Positions 10,046 to 19,452 of a stretch of 28,302 bases of DNA are shown piece by piece. The notes below the pieces were generated by a model that was not told the DNA's origin, searched no databases, and saw only the letters and a list, made by a program, of their open reading frames with translations. The stretch is from Branchiostoma floridae (taxonomy: Eukaryota; Chordata; Leptocardii; Amphioxiformes; Branchiostomatidae): the NCBI RefSeq assembly GCF_000003815.2, contig NC_049990.1, positions 8,807,290-8,835,591 of the forward strand, given 5' to 3'. The position numbers and the translations under genes were made by a program. Within the stretch, counting starts at the first letter, position 1. Each line of letters begins with the position of its first letter.

Positions 10046-10450
10046 GGGCTGTCTCCAGGATTCATTCTTCTATCCTGGGATGAAAATTTGTTGGGATGGA
10101 CAAAAAATTCTGCCCATTGGACAAAAAAATTCTCAACTTTCTGACATAAAAATTTTCAATGTCATGATGAAAATCTATTTTTGTAAGCTTCAAATAACAG
10201 ATTGAACAAAAAAAATAAACAACATGATTGGCTTTCAAACAATATGGAGAGGGGTGTTAAAAATGAAAAGCTGGAGACAGCTAGGTAATAAAAACCCTCT
10301 CCAACAAGATCTCTTCAGTATCACTGACAAAAGCACTGGATGCTAGTTGACACGTCTGATCGTTTCCAAAATCATATCCAGTTGCTTGCCTTTTTAGCGC
10401 ATCTTATTACCTGGATGTCTAACCTTCATTGACGTATGGAGACAGCCCTG
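10046..10450. repeat. MITE, GGGCTGTCTCC family, copy B, interrupted by hammerhead repeat
   Basis: The left TIR GGGCTGTCTCCAG (10046-10058) matches the right TIR CTGGAGACAGC (10271-10281), which resumes as GGAGACAGCCCTG at 10438-10450 after the inserted hammerhead unit. The interior matches copy A over the TTTTTGTAAGC segment. Without the insert the element is about 240 bp. Confidence 0.65.
10282..10436 (+). repeat. Hammerhead-bearing dispersed repeat, copy 2, with 10-bp TSD
   Basis: A complete 155-bp unit inserted in a MITE, flanked by the direct repeat TGGAGACAGC (10272-10281 and 10437-10446). Its core is mutated: CTGACAA at 10324-10330 and GACACGTC at 10349-10356. Helix I ATCA/TGAT still pairs. 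The clean flanking duplication defines the unit ends and shows it is a mobile unit rather than a fragment. Confidence 0.75.
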
Positions 10451-11381
10451 TTTTAGATTCACATCACAATATGTACAGCGCCCTCGTAGACGGCTGCAGT
10501 CATCCTCGATGTGCCCAATTAGACATGAGAGGGCCTATGTAATCATGAAAGATGGGCACTGCCCATGGCTCTATCTGCACTGGCACGGTTCCAATAATAC
10601 AATGCCTTACAAGAAATTGAAGAATGCCTGGGAGAAGATTAACAAGTCTGACTAGGGCTCCTGGCTTCTTGTAGTCACTTCCACAGCTGGTCAAGCCCTT
10701 ATACAATTATAGAACTAGAAGCTTGATGAACAACACCTCTTAGTCAGGAAAATTGGGAAAACTAGCCAGCATCTGACGGAATTTTGCTGCTTGGGACGGA
10801 CAAAAATTTTGCTGATTCCATCCTCTGTGACAGACGAAAATTGGCATATTAAGATATTGAACCAAGCTGAGTCAACCAGCAAAATTTGCCCCTCAAAATT
10901 TGCCCCTCAATTCAGAGGGTCTAAATACTAACATTTTCCATGGGAGCATACCCCAGACCCCCCTACGATCACCACACCTTTGACAGGATTTCCATTGAAA
11001 ATCTAGGGTACAGAAAAAAATTCAGGCTGGCTAGAACACTACATTAATGTCTGTTACCATGGTGTTGGAGGTGTGAGGACTGGTTTCTATAGTGCCAGAG
11101 AATCCTAAGTTGCTTTAAGTCCTATTTGTGACTCTAAGAAAGGTTCTTTTGAGTTAAAGGTGAATGGCCTCAGATTATAAAACAGTGTAACACTCTGGCT
11201 AACACTCTGGCTACTAGCTGAGAGGACATCAAAGGTGCTTTGACTAAGACCTCGCCTACAGTTCTTGTATACTAAGTAGGTACCTGGTGATTCAGAATAC
11301 ATTGTGCATCATTTCGTAACCCTTTGAAAGAACAGACAAGGTTTCCCTGACTTTGAAATAATCTCTCCGACAAGACATGGC

Positions 11382-11555
11382 TGTTGTTACCTCCAGGAAA
11401 GAGGTTCAACTCAGAGGGGATACTGTTTTGGGGTGTGTTTAAGCATTCATTCATCTGAAAACAGGTGGGTGGCCCCTACAACTTTGGTTCACACCTAAAA
11501 CTCAAGATCCTTTTGATACATTATGTTACGTGGATGGTCATTGAGGTCCCAGATA
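11382..11555 (+). repeat. Dispersed repeat, GTTACCTC...GAGGTTC family, second copy
   Basis: Shares GTTACCTC, GAGGTTCAACTC, TTCACACC and GTGGATGGTC...GAGGTCC blocks with 3382-3520, in the same order and orientation. Confidence 0.5.
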
Positions 11556-11977
11556 AACATGTCAGCCTCTAGCTGTATTTTCAGTAGTGTGGTATGGTAG
11601 ACAGCTGGTCAGCCAGCCAAACAAATCACCCCTGATGGAAAGGAGATGGATCAAGGAAAGAAGGAAAGACAAACATCTGTGATGGCTAGTTTGATATCTG
11701 ACTTTGAGGCTAGAAAGATTTCTGGCTTTAAAGAATGATTAGCTGTAGACTCCATTAACCTACACTTATGGTATGTAGAAGACAGTCTTTTGTGCTTTGT
11801 CTTTAGCACCCAGCAACTTTGGATCAAAAAGTACAGAAATACTGTGACAGTGTGTTTGTAGCATCAACTTAAGGTTTGGAGTGCTTTCAGTTACATTTCA
11901 TTACTAAACAGGACTTTGCAATTACATGTATGTCATTTACTAGAAACAGGATGCATGTATTAGAATTATTTATCAAA

Positions 11978-12672
11978 CAGATTTCTCATCCAGCACAAAG
12001 GACAGGTTTTGTAGTTGCAAAAATCATACTGATCTAGCTTAAGTAAATTTTTGCACTGGCCTAGTGAACTACAAACAATGGATTTCTCATTCAGCACCAA
12101 GGGCAGGTTGTGTAGGTCCTGAGATCATACTGGTCTGGCTTGAGTCAGTTTTTGCAATGGCCCAGAGAAGTACAAACAATGGATTTTGCATTCAGCACCA
12201 AGGACAGGTTTTGTAGTTTCTGAAATCATGCTGATTTGGCTTTCAGTTAATTTTTCCTTTGGCCTGGAGAAGTACATACAAAAAGATTTGTCATTCAGCA
12301 CCAAGGACAGGTTTAATTTGTAGTTCCCAAAATCATGCTTATATACAAATGGTGTCCCATTCAGCACAAAGAACAGGTTTTGTAGTTCCTGAAAATCATA
12401 CAATTTTTGCTTTAGCCTGGAGAAGTACAAACAATGGATTTCTTGTTGGCCTTGAGAAGTAGAAATGAATGGATTTCACATTCAGTACCAAGGACAGGTT
12501 TTGCAGTTACCAACATTATACTGATCTGGCTTTAAGAAGATTTTTGCTTTGGCCTATAGTATTACAAACAAATGGATTTCTCATTCAGCACCAAGGACAG
12601 GTTTTGTAGTTCCTGAAATCATGCTTATCTGGAGTACAAACAAATATAGTTATCATTCAGCACCAAGGACAT
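11978..12672 (+). repeat. Minisatellite with ~101-bp unit
   Basis: Units begin near 11978, 12080, 12181, 12283, 12350, 12434, 12471, 12574 and about 12646. Each carries TTCAGCACCAAGGACAGG and TTTTGTAGTTCCTGAAATC, and full units also GGCCTGGAGAAGTACAAAC. Units 4, 5, 6, 8 and 9 are shortened by internal deletions. The 101-aa minus ORF over the array is a repeat artefact. Confidence 0.9.
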
Positions 12673-12871
12673 GGTAGACCTGTACAGTGCCAATCAATAT
12701 CTCATTTCCACTATAGGCTGTGACTGCACTGCAACTGCAGAGCGACCAAAGATTTTTCAGTGGATTTGATAAATGAAGACCCATTTTTTTTTCATTTTAA
12801 GTGGTTTGTATTGCGCATTCAACGCCACAATTGTACCCGACAGTATATAACGCTAGTTTACCTTTATCTGT

Positions 12872-13048
12872 GGGGTAACTGTTGTTTCTAAATACATGGT
12901 ATTTAGGTTAGTTATTTAGGGATATGTAGTCAGTGGACGGTGGTCTGAAACTGAAATATTTGAGAAAATTTGCAGTTTGAAACTACCGTCCATCGACTTG
13001 ATATCCCCAAATACCTAGTTATTCAAAATAACGGATATAGCTTACCCC
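12872..13048. repeat. Foldback element, CCGTTGTTTCTAAA family, best copy
   Basis: About 80-bp arms: GGGGTAACTG...GGTATTTAGG...GATATGTAGTC...GGACGGTGGT on the left, ACTACCGTCCATCGACTTG...ATATCCCCAAATACC...CTTACCCC on the right. It lies 64 bp from the exon 3 donor. The plus ORF at 12970-13176 is produced by the right arm and the exon antisense. Confidence 0.7.
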
Positions 13049-13112
13049 CGAAAATAGGTGAACTAACGACACAATTCACACCACGTGTTATGGAAAATGA
13101 GAATGAACGTAC

Positions 13113-13212
13113 CTTTCTGGTGAATGAGATACAGCCGTGTGGTCCGCTGGGGTCTTCAGCCAACCTTTCAAAATAGTGCAGGATGCAGCGGAGCTTAGCA
13201 GCCTGGGTTTCC
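13113..13212 (-). CDS. PARG: PARG exon 3 (KLRCILHYF segment)
   Basis: A 100-bp exon encoding the rest of codon 183 to residue 216. The acceptor is GTCCAG|G and the donor AAAG|GTACGT; it ends in phase 0. The encoded KLRCILHYFERL and GCISFTRK match the family's KLKTLFCYFRRV and GLVTFTRQ, the strand and helix leading into the macrodomain. A foldback repeat (12872-13048) lies 64 bp into the following intron. Confidence 0.95.
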
Positions 13213-14243
13213 CTGGACAGGAGGCAGGATAAGATAATACATAACCACCAGGGTTCTACTACTGTTTCTAGGCAGGACTTCATAAATGGGCCTTATTCAC
13301 AAAAACATTTAGAGCTGAATTACATGTTCTTTTACATTAAATAAAAGTTAACCCTCTGGGGTCTGAATAGGAAAAATAAGATGTGGTAGTATATATCAAT
13401 CTTTCACTGTTAATCATCTGGACGATCTATTTGTGAGCTTTTGTGAGCAATTGCCTCAGTTTTATAAGCCTACTTGCTTTGTGTATCAAAGTTTTTTTTA
13501 TTCACAACCAAGAAGGCACAACAACCAACATTTCTGTGACAGTTTGCCACCTTTTGCAGGGCAATACTGGTACCATGTTACGAGAAGTTGAACATACGTA
13601 AATGTTTAAAATCACAGAAGAATATAGACAAACAGTAAAACATCCAGTTGGCCTTTCCAATTATAAAGTGGGCTTTTAGAGATCATACAGAGTGGGCTGG
13701 TAACTGGTCAAGTTTTTTGTTCTGTCTAGTTTCCCAGCCACTTATCTCTCCCTGCAGTCATGGAAACTGTACTGTTCAGACATTTTAGCGTAATGGCAAT
13801 GGGGAAGTAGAGAAGCAACCAATCGGGGGATAGTGTGGAAGGGGTTCTTGGCCCTTTCACGGTGAGGAAATTTTGAGACCGTAAGATAAAATGCTAGCAT
13901 TCTATACTTCTATAGTACCAATGGAGGACTTAATTCATTTTAGACCACAAGTCAGTTTTGTCAAATGATAGTGCAACTCCGCTTTATGCTAGTAGCTAAA
14001 ACCCCATGCACACCTCAAAAAAGAATACTGAAAATATCACAAGAATGTATTGTGTAGTGTATATTGTTTAGGCATGAGGCGTAGCTGCTTTTGCACTAAG
14101 CCTTGTTGGATATCCCCCACTGTATAACTTTATACAAAATGTAGTTCATACAGCGGCCTAATAGATTAAATTTTAGACCGTCTCCATGTTTAAAAAGGCA
14201 TATGTCCCATTTCTCCAGACAGAGCTCTCCTGCGGAGAACGGT

Positions 14244-15318
14244 AATTTGTCTGGATCCAGCTGACCTAGTTAACCAATGAATGCTCCTCAGGTGCAGGTA
14301 GAGAATACATCTTTTAATAAGCGTCTGCCGAGGAGGAACCTTAAGGATTTTCCCCTGAAGATTTTTCAGACATAAAGAGAAACTTCAAAAGCAAGAGGGT
14401 CTACATGCTTTTTCCCTTGAGGCAATTAGCAAGCTACTTCAATTCACTGTAATTCGTATTCGTAGTCAGTCCTCTCTAATTCAACATTTAAAGTATTGTC
14501 TATAAATCATTGAGTGTAATTAAATGCTTTAATTCTACATGGTACATGTATCTTTCAATCTTAAATTGCCTCATACTGCCACCAACCATCAAAGTCAACA
14601 TGAAATTTGTCTGGACACAGCTGACCTAGTTAACCAATGAATGCTCCTCAGGCGCAGGTGGAGAATACATCTTTTGATAAGCGTCTGCCGAGGAGGAACC
14701 TTAAGGATTTTCCCCGGAAGCTTTTTCAGACATAAACTTGATAAAGAGGATCTTCAAAAGCAAGATGGTTCTGCATTCTTTTTCCCTTGAGGCAATTAGC
14801 AAGCTACTTCAATTCACTGTAATTCGTAGTCAGTCCACTCTAATTCAACACTTCAAGTATTGTCTATAAATCATTGAGTGTAATTAAATGCTTAAATTCT
14901 ACATGGTACATGTACCTTTCAATGTTAAATTGGCTCATACTGCCACCAACCATCAAAGTCAACATGAAATTTGTCTGGACACAGCTGACCTAGTTAACCA
15001 ATGAATGCTCCTCAGGCGCAGGTGGAGAATACATCTTTTAATAAGCGTCTGTCGAAGAGGAACCTCCGCGGAAGCTTTTTCAGACATAAAGAGGAACCTA
15101 TCTTCAAAAGCAAGATGGTTCTGCATGCTTTTTCCCTTGGAGCATAGTGGGCTATTTCAATTCACAGTTTATCGTAGCTAGTCCACTCTAATTCAACACT
15201 TTAAGCATTGTAACTGTAAGTAAATCATTGAGTGTAATTAATTAATTGCTTCATTTCTACTTAGTATCTTTCAATCTTTAAAACTTTCAATCGACTCATA
15301 CTGCCACCAACCATCGCA
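14244..15318 (+). repeat. Tandem triplication, ~360-bp unit
   Basis: Units start at 14244, 14604 and 14968, each with AATTTGTCTGGA and CAGCTGACCTAGTTAACC, then AATGAATGCTCCTCAGG, and ending near CATACTGCCACCAACCATC. Units 1 and 2 differ by scattered substitutions and short indels; unit 3 has a deletion near 15065 and is more diverged towards its end. No ORF is conserved across units. Confidence 0.9.
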
Positions 15319-17106
15319 GTCAACATCATATCATTTGAAATTTGCCAGCAGAAATCTGGGAAATGATAAAAATTAGTGTTGAAAAATGCGTACACAACAT
15401 TTGCCAGTGGCGCATACCCCCAGACTTCCATACTAAGTAGACCAAAATCTTTGCTCTGGATCATACTGAAAGGATGAACCAAAATTTAAAGCTGGTAAAA
15501 AGGCTGTGAAATTCAGGCAATTTGTGTTCAATCAGTACGTGCAAAGAAAATGGCAAAAGCTGGTATAGTAGTACCATTATCAAGGTACAATCGTCACAAT
15601 CCCGAACTTTCAAACTCCATCAGACTTTTACAAAGTCTCTAGTGTGTGGTTCATCTTTTCAATCTCAATGCCTCCTTTGAACATTCAACCCTAGCAGACC
15701 TGTACTTTTATCAGCGAGGTGGCAAATGGATCCTGTATTTAGACGGAGAAAAATCTATTCAGTGGCGCCTCACGTCCAGACATAGTCCAATTGTGTCAGA
15801 CTCAAAGCTGGCACTAAAATTACTAAATAACGCCTGAATGATACAAACATCTGCCATTAATAACTTAAAGGCAATATAGCCTTTAGTGTGGAGGTTTTGC
15901 CTGTACAGTATTACAATGTTTAGGGCACCTTTAAAATTCTAGTAGGGACACATTATTTATCGCCACTGGGACAAGTACGTAACATGAAATTGATTAGATA
16001 CATATTTCTTCCCATGCGCCAGACTAAGGCTCCCTTCATGATGCGAAAATGGTTCTATCTGTTTCAGTAGGCCAAAATGAATAGATTTGTCATCATGAAC
16101 ACTCCATTTCGGACTCGCAAGGTGGATCTGAAACCGTTTCTAATCATCCAGAATTGCAATTTGTCTTCAAGAACGCAAGAGTGAAGTGGATGCGGCTTAC
16201 ATCCGTAGGCTCAGTATTCAAGGAATAGCATATTGCAGAAATTGAAAGTATTTTGAGCCTTGCTGTCTCCTTAGATATATGTTTCTACTTTACCTTTTAG
16301 CCTATCTGTCCCTACAATCTTTCCCAGTCCCTGATTAAGGTTGTGCCTTGGGGGAAGGGATTCCATCTTGCCTCTGACATGTTGCCTAGCCATCCATATA
16401 TCCATAAGTCATCGTTAACATCATCTCATGGCCATGGGATTTACCAAGACTGTATCAGCCATACAAACCCCAGGGGAAATGTAGTACATCTTCACATTCA
16501 TCGTGTATGAAGCAAGATAACTTACAGTAACTCAAGCAACTGGTCCAGGATAGATTTTGAAATAGTTTATTACAGGCAGCATCCACTGCTTGTTGTCAGG
16601 TTTAAATCTATCTATCTTACAGATTTGTTTAATATAAACATGAATTGATAACAGGATTTTAGCCAGGCATGCGTCAACGCCTCACCTGGACGCACTTTTC
16701 TTATAATAACAAGAAATTTGATCCCCCTGGACGCCCTATACTGGGGAGAAAATCCTCTGACAAGCATGAGATTCTGATTGACCAGGGATGCTACCAGGTC
16801 ATCTGTGCTCACAGTCTTCTACTGTGACATCTGTAACAGTATTCTTGCCTCTTTGGATACCTTAGAATGCACTGATTTAATTCAAAATCATCAAAAACTC
16901 TGCACCATGGAAGGTGGATGCCCCCAGACCCCCCTACAATAGTCACTTACCCCGACTCACCAATAAGTTTGGACTCCCTATTATAAAATCCTAGCTAAAA
17001 GCCTGATTGATAATTATGCAGGTGAGGGGAAGACAAGTTTTAGATAGTTTAGTAGGAAACAAAGGTAGGACAAAGTCATGACAAGATGGATGCTAGAAAT
17101 GAGTCA

Positions 17107-17251
17107 GTTTTAAATTAAAACCTGCTCTTTATCAGATCTTGCTCAATGTCACTGATGAAAGGTAGTGGGTGCTATCAGAAACGTCTGACAGTTTCTAAAA
17201 TCTAGAACCTTGTACATCTTCTTACATGGATGTCTAAACTTCATTGACATA
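17107..17251 (+). repeat. Hammerhead-bearing dispersed repeat, copy 3 (intact core)
   Basis: Same family as copies 1 and 2; boundaries are set by alignment to copy 2. It contains the best-preserved ribozyme core, listed separately at 17147-17190. The shared 3' section includes CATGGATGTCTAAAC and CATTGACAT. I found no target duplication for this copy. Confidence 0.7.
17147..17190 (+). ncRNA. Small hammerhead ribozyme motif (type I, helix III without loop)
   Basis: Helix I TGTCA (17147-17151) pairs perfectly with TGACA (17186-17190). The core is CTGATGA (17152-17158), stem II GGTAG/CTATC (17161-17165 and 17172-17176, one G-U) with a 6-nt loop, then GAAAC (17178-17182) and cleavage triplet GTC (17183-17185). 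All conserved core nucleotides are present. Between GAA and C the sequence ACGU is self-complementary with no loop, so helix III could form only between two molecules. This is the layout reported for dimer-acting hammerheads of Penelope-like elements. Self-cleavage itself is inferred. Confidence 0.7.
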
Positions 17252-17888
17252 TGGTTATTAAAAGTCAAATATTCCACGGATCCATGCTGCTGGTCATAAT
17301 AACATTTATCACTTCTATATCTAGCATCTTAATTTACAGTTTACACAATTCCTATATGAAATGTCTTGTGGAAAGGGGACCTATAACTTATATAAGCAAC
17401 AAAGCGACAACTTATATAAGCACCAGTGACACCTCGGGTAAATTTTTTGTAGTGCAACTTAATTTGAATATGGAATGCCCAGCTGCTGAAAAAGAAGCTA
17501 AATCCGTTCTTTGGTCTGCAGAGGATATGATCCCTCTGATGTTCCATCTCAGGAGTTCTGAGTTATGGCTAAAAGGCATCACCCTTATCTACCACAGCAG
17601 TATAGTTGATGTGAAAGTCCTGCAGGCACTTTATGAAGTCCTAGTACGTGACCAGAAGTTAGTTACCAGACCAGCCCTTAGCAAAAACCCTTTAAGTTAG
17701 TAGCTAGCCTTTGCATAGAAATTCGCTTGCTGGGACAGAAAATAAGTTTGCCCCTTTTGTCTAAAACAATCAGAACATGAAATGACAAGAAAGTGATGAA
17801 AATACAGCCATGAATTTAGGATCATTCAGGTTGGCACATTACTTAGTAAAGACATTCTTTTTTACTTAACCACAGCTTTATTTTCACT

Positions 17889-17918
17889 GACATTTCGGTG
17901 ACCGTCTGTCGCCATCAG
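17889..17918 (-). ncRNA. Degenerate hammerhead motif in left arm
   Basis: On the minus strand the core reads CTGATGG (17918-17912), stem II GGCGAC/GTCACC with one mismatch, then GAAATGTC (17896-17889). The last base of the first box and the C of GAAAC are changed, so it is probably inactive. It is the inverted partner of the intact motif in the right arm. Confidence 0.5.
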
Positions 17919-18457
17919 GGAGATTCTGATTGGTTCACAATGCACTGCAGCATAAAAGTATTGCTCCTTACAGACGTGGCCACAAACGCATGTTAACATT
18001 TAACATCTATTATCATAATACCGGTACGTTTACGACGATTTCTCTAGCCATACTGATTTGACAAATTGTCAAAGCGTCATTTTCTCCAGTTACATGTTGC
18101 TGTTATAGGTTACCCTTGCCACTTCTTCTGTGTAACTTTTCTACCACTCTTGTCCTGCTAAAAGCGTAATATCGTAATTGTAACACGCCGCGGAATTACA
18201 CGGCGAACGGGCGCGTGGTTGGGAGGGGGTAAAAAATACCGGTAGGAAGAAACACGGCACAATTAACTGCCGCTATGTACATTTATACATCCTCTGATGT
18301 TCCTTCCTTTTCTGTCAGTAAATGCATAAAACATAAACCTGCATGAGCATACAAAATGTCATGAGAAAACGGACGTATACTGTCAAGAATTTTCATTTAA
18401 CTCCTGTCCGTCACAACCGCTATGACGTAACACTTTACTGCTAGCGTAGATATAAAA

Positions 18458-18614
18458 ATGGCGGGAAAATGGCTGCGTACGTTCAATTTTGCCCATTCAG
18501 TCGTAGATCCGGGCTATTATACAACGGTTCTTCACACTTTTACATCAGTTGTAGGTCACCAACAGAAATTCAAGATTGTTGTTGAATCATGTTCGTCTTG
18601 TGCCGTGAGAATAG
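18458..18614 (+). other. Short ORF with donor, inside inverted-repeat element
   Basis: An ATG at 18458 opens a 56-codon frame (MAGKWLRTFNFAHSV...). A splice-donor-like ATAG|GTAATT at 18611-18620 could end an exon after 52 codons in phase 1. TATAAAA (18452-18458) and a CRE-like TGACGTAA (18423-18430) lie just upstream, but the TATA is too close for this ATG to be downstream of its start site. I do not recognise the protein. It may be a relic promoter and leader of the mobile element. Confidence 0.2.
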
Positions 18615-19064
18615 GTAATTATGATCTATAAATTTGGCAATGAATGTGACAGTGTGTTCGTCCCACGACGAGCTGCCTACCCCGAAAAAGATACTGAAAA
18701 CTTTTGGCCTTGTTGTCTTCGAATGCATTGTTATCGATGCTTTGTAAATGATGTATTGGACACCTAGATGTCTGAAGTGTGCACAGCTCAGAAATAACTA
18801 TTGTTGCATGTGTAGATCTCTTTATGTTCCAGTATTTTTAATCTACCGGTATAAGTCTTACTACCGGTATTATGCCAATGCATGTTAATACTTTTAAGTT
18901 ATTTATTGAACAATTGCTGCATAATGTAGATATCGCCTCTTTACATTTGGGATTGCATTGTAAATGTTGAAAGATATCACTGTATTTAAGATAATTTGCG
19001 TTCATGACCGTATCTGTAAGCAGCGATACTAATATTGCTACAGTACAATATGAACCAGTCAGAA

Positions 19065-19107
19065 TTGCCCTGACGAAGGTGACAGATGGTCACCGAAACG
19101 TCGGTGG
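19065..19107 (+). ncRNA. Hammerhead ribozyme motif in right arm (intact core)
   Basis: CTGACGA (19070-19076), a perfect 6-bp stem II GGTGAC/GTCACC (19078-19083 and 19089-19094) with a 5-nt loop, then GAAACGTC (19095-19102). Helix I is weak: TTGCC (19065-19069) against GGTGG (19103-19107), two G-C and three G-U pairs. As in the 17147 motif, helix III is ACGU without a loop. Confidence 0.65.
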
Positions 19108-19145
19108 AAATGCTGTGGTTGTGTAAAAAAAAGAGCGTCTTTACT

Positions 19146-19260
19146 CTCTGATGAAAATATACTTTTGTAAGCTTAAAATTACAAACTTTAAGACTTTAGT
19201 AACATGGGTTCCCAGACAATATGTAGGATAGATAAAAATTGAAAGCTGAAGACAGCCCTG
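19146..19260. repeat. MITE, GGGCTGTCTCC family, copy C, right part
   Basis: Matches the right half of copies A and B, from GATGAAAATATAC to the end GAAGACAGCCCTG. A plausible left part lies at about 17728-17804, on the other side of the inverted-repeat element. It ends 38 bp from PARG exon 2. Confidence 0.55.
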
Positions 19261-19298
19261 TTCTGGGTACATGTAACATAGATCCTGAAAATTGATAC

Positions 19299-19452
19299 CT
19301 TCTTTCTGGCACTGCGATGAAGATGTTGAAGAACTTGGGAAAGTTGATGTCGTTCTGGGCGGAGCTCTTACATTTTCCCTCGGGGAACGTGCAGAGGAAC
19401 GCGTGAGCAAGAACCGACGCGACGAACCTGCGCTGTAGAACCACTGTTCCAC
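19299..19452 (-). CDS. PARG: PARG exon 2 (AFLCTFP motif region)
   Basis: Encodes residues 132-183. The acceptor is CTGCAG|GT and the donor AG|GTATCA; it enters in phase 1 and leaves in phase 2, matching both neighbours. Residues 141-155 read like the strongly conserved PARG segment containing ANAFFCTFP (here AHAFLCTFP), followed by NDINFPKFF, equivalent to the family's PDINF-x-x-LF. This segment packs against the macrodomain core. The frame is confirmed by seamless joining to exons 1 and 3. The nearest repeat (right part of a GGCTGTCTCC-type MITE) ends only 38 bp from the donor side of the exon. Overlapping open frames on the same strand are shadows. Confidence 0.95.

Larger units (their letters stand above)
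3865..13112 (-). other. PARG intron 3 (9248 bp)
   Basis: The largest intron. From low to high coordinate it holds a direct and inverted repeat cluster (3882-4221), a foldback element (about 5765-5915), MITE copies (6501-6722 and 10046-10450), weak exon candidates (8427-8678 and 9009-9111), short tandem repeats (9535-9636), a GTTACCTC-type repeat (11382-11555), the minisatellite (11978-12672) and a second foldback element (12872-13048). Nothing recognisable is seen in 5120-5760, 6730-8040 or 10870-11380. Confidence 0.85.
17805..19148. mobile_element. 1.34-kb inverted-repeat element, Penelope-like non-autonomous candidate
   Basis: Left arm 17845-17940 and right arm 19051-19145 are ~95-bp inverted copies, ending AGTAAAGAC...GTCTTTACT. 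An 11-bp direct repeat TGATGAAAATA (17794-17804 and 19149-19159) flanks the element. The left side has a 40-nt tail outside the arm (17805-17844), the right only 3 nt. Each arm carries a hammerhead-like core. Inverted arms with hammerheads, a tail of 30-40 nt and a variable-length target duplication are Penelope-like traits. The 1.1-kb interior has no reverse transcriptase or GIY-YIG ORF, so it would be non-autonomous or deleted. It appears to interrupt an older MITE. A TIR DNA transposon is the alternative. Confidence 0.6.
13213..19298 (-). other. PARG intron 2 (6086 bp)
   Basis: Lies between exons 2 and 3. It holds the 1.34-kb inverted-repeat insertion with hammerhead-like arms, an isolated hammerhead repeat copy at 17107-17251 and the 360-bp triplication at 14244-15318. 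The stretches 13213-14240, 15320-17100 and 17255-17790 contain only short open frames. A 149-codon plus ORF (17251-17700) begins exactly at the end of the hammerhead repeat and has a hydrophobic N-terminus but no known domain. Confidence 0.85.

Noticed and set aside
12125-12430. 101-aa minus ORF
   Set aside because: Generated by the ~101-bp minisatellite; irregular unit lengths break the frame between units.
15646-15837. 63-aa plus ORF with a protein-like look (LADLYFYQRGGKW...)
   Set aside because: No family recognised and no splice or promoter support.
16090-16229. Plus-strand open stretch (about 46 codons ending TAG)
   Set aside because: Too short, without ATG in a good context or splice sites.
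17251-17700. 149-aa plus-strand ORF with a hydrophobic N-terminus
   Set aside because: Longest ORF of the window, but its ATG lies at the end of a repeat, no domain is recognisable, and about this length is expected occasionally by chance in 28 kb of six frames.
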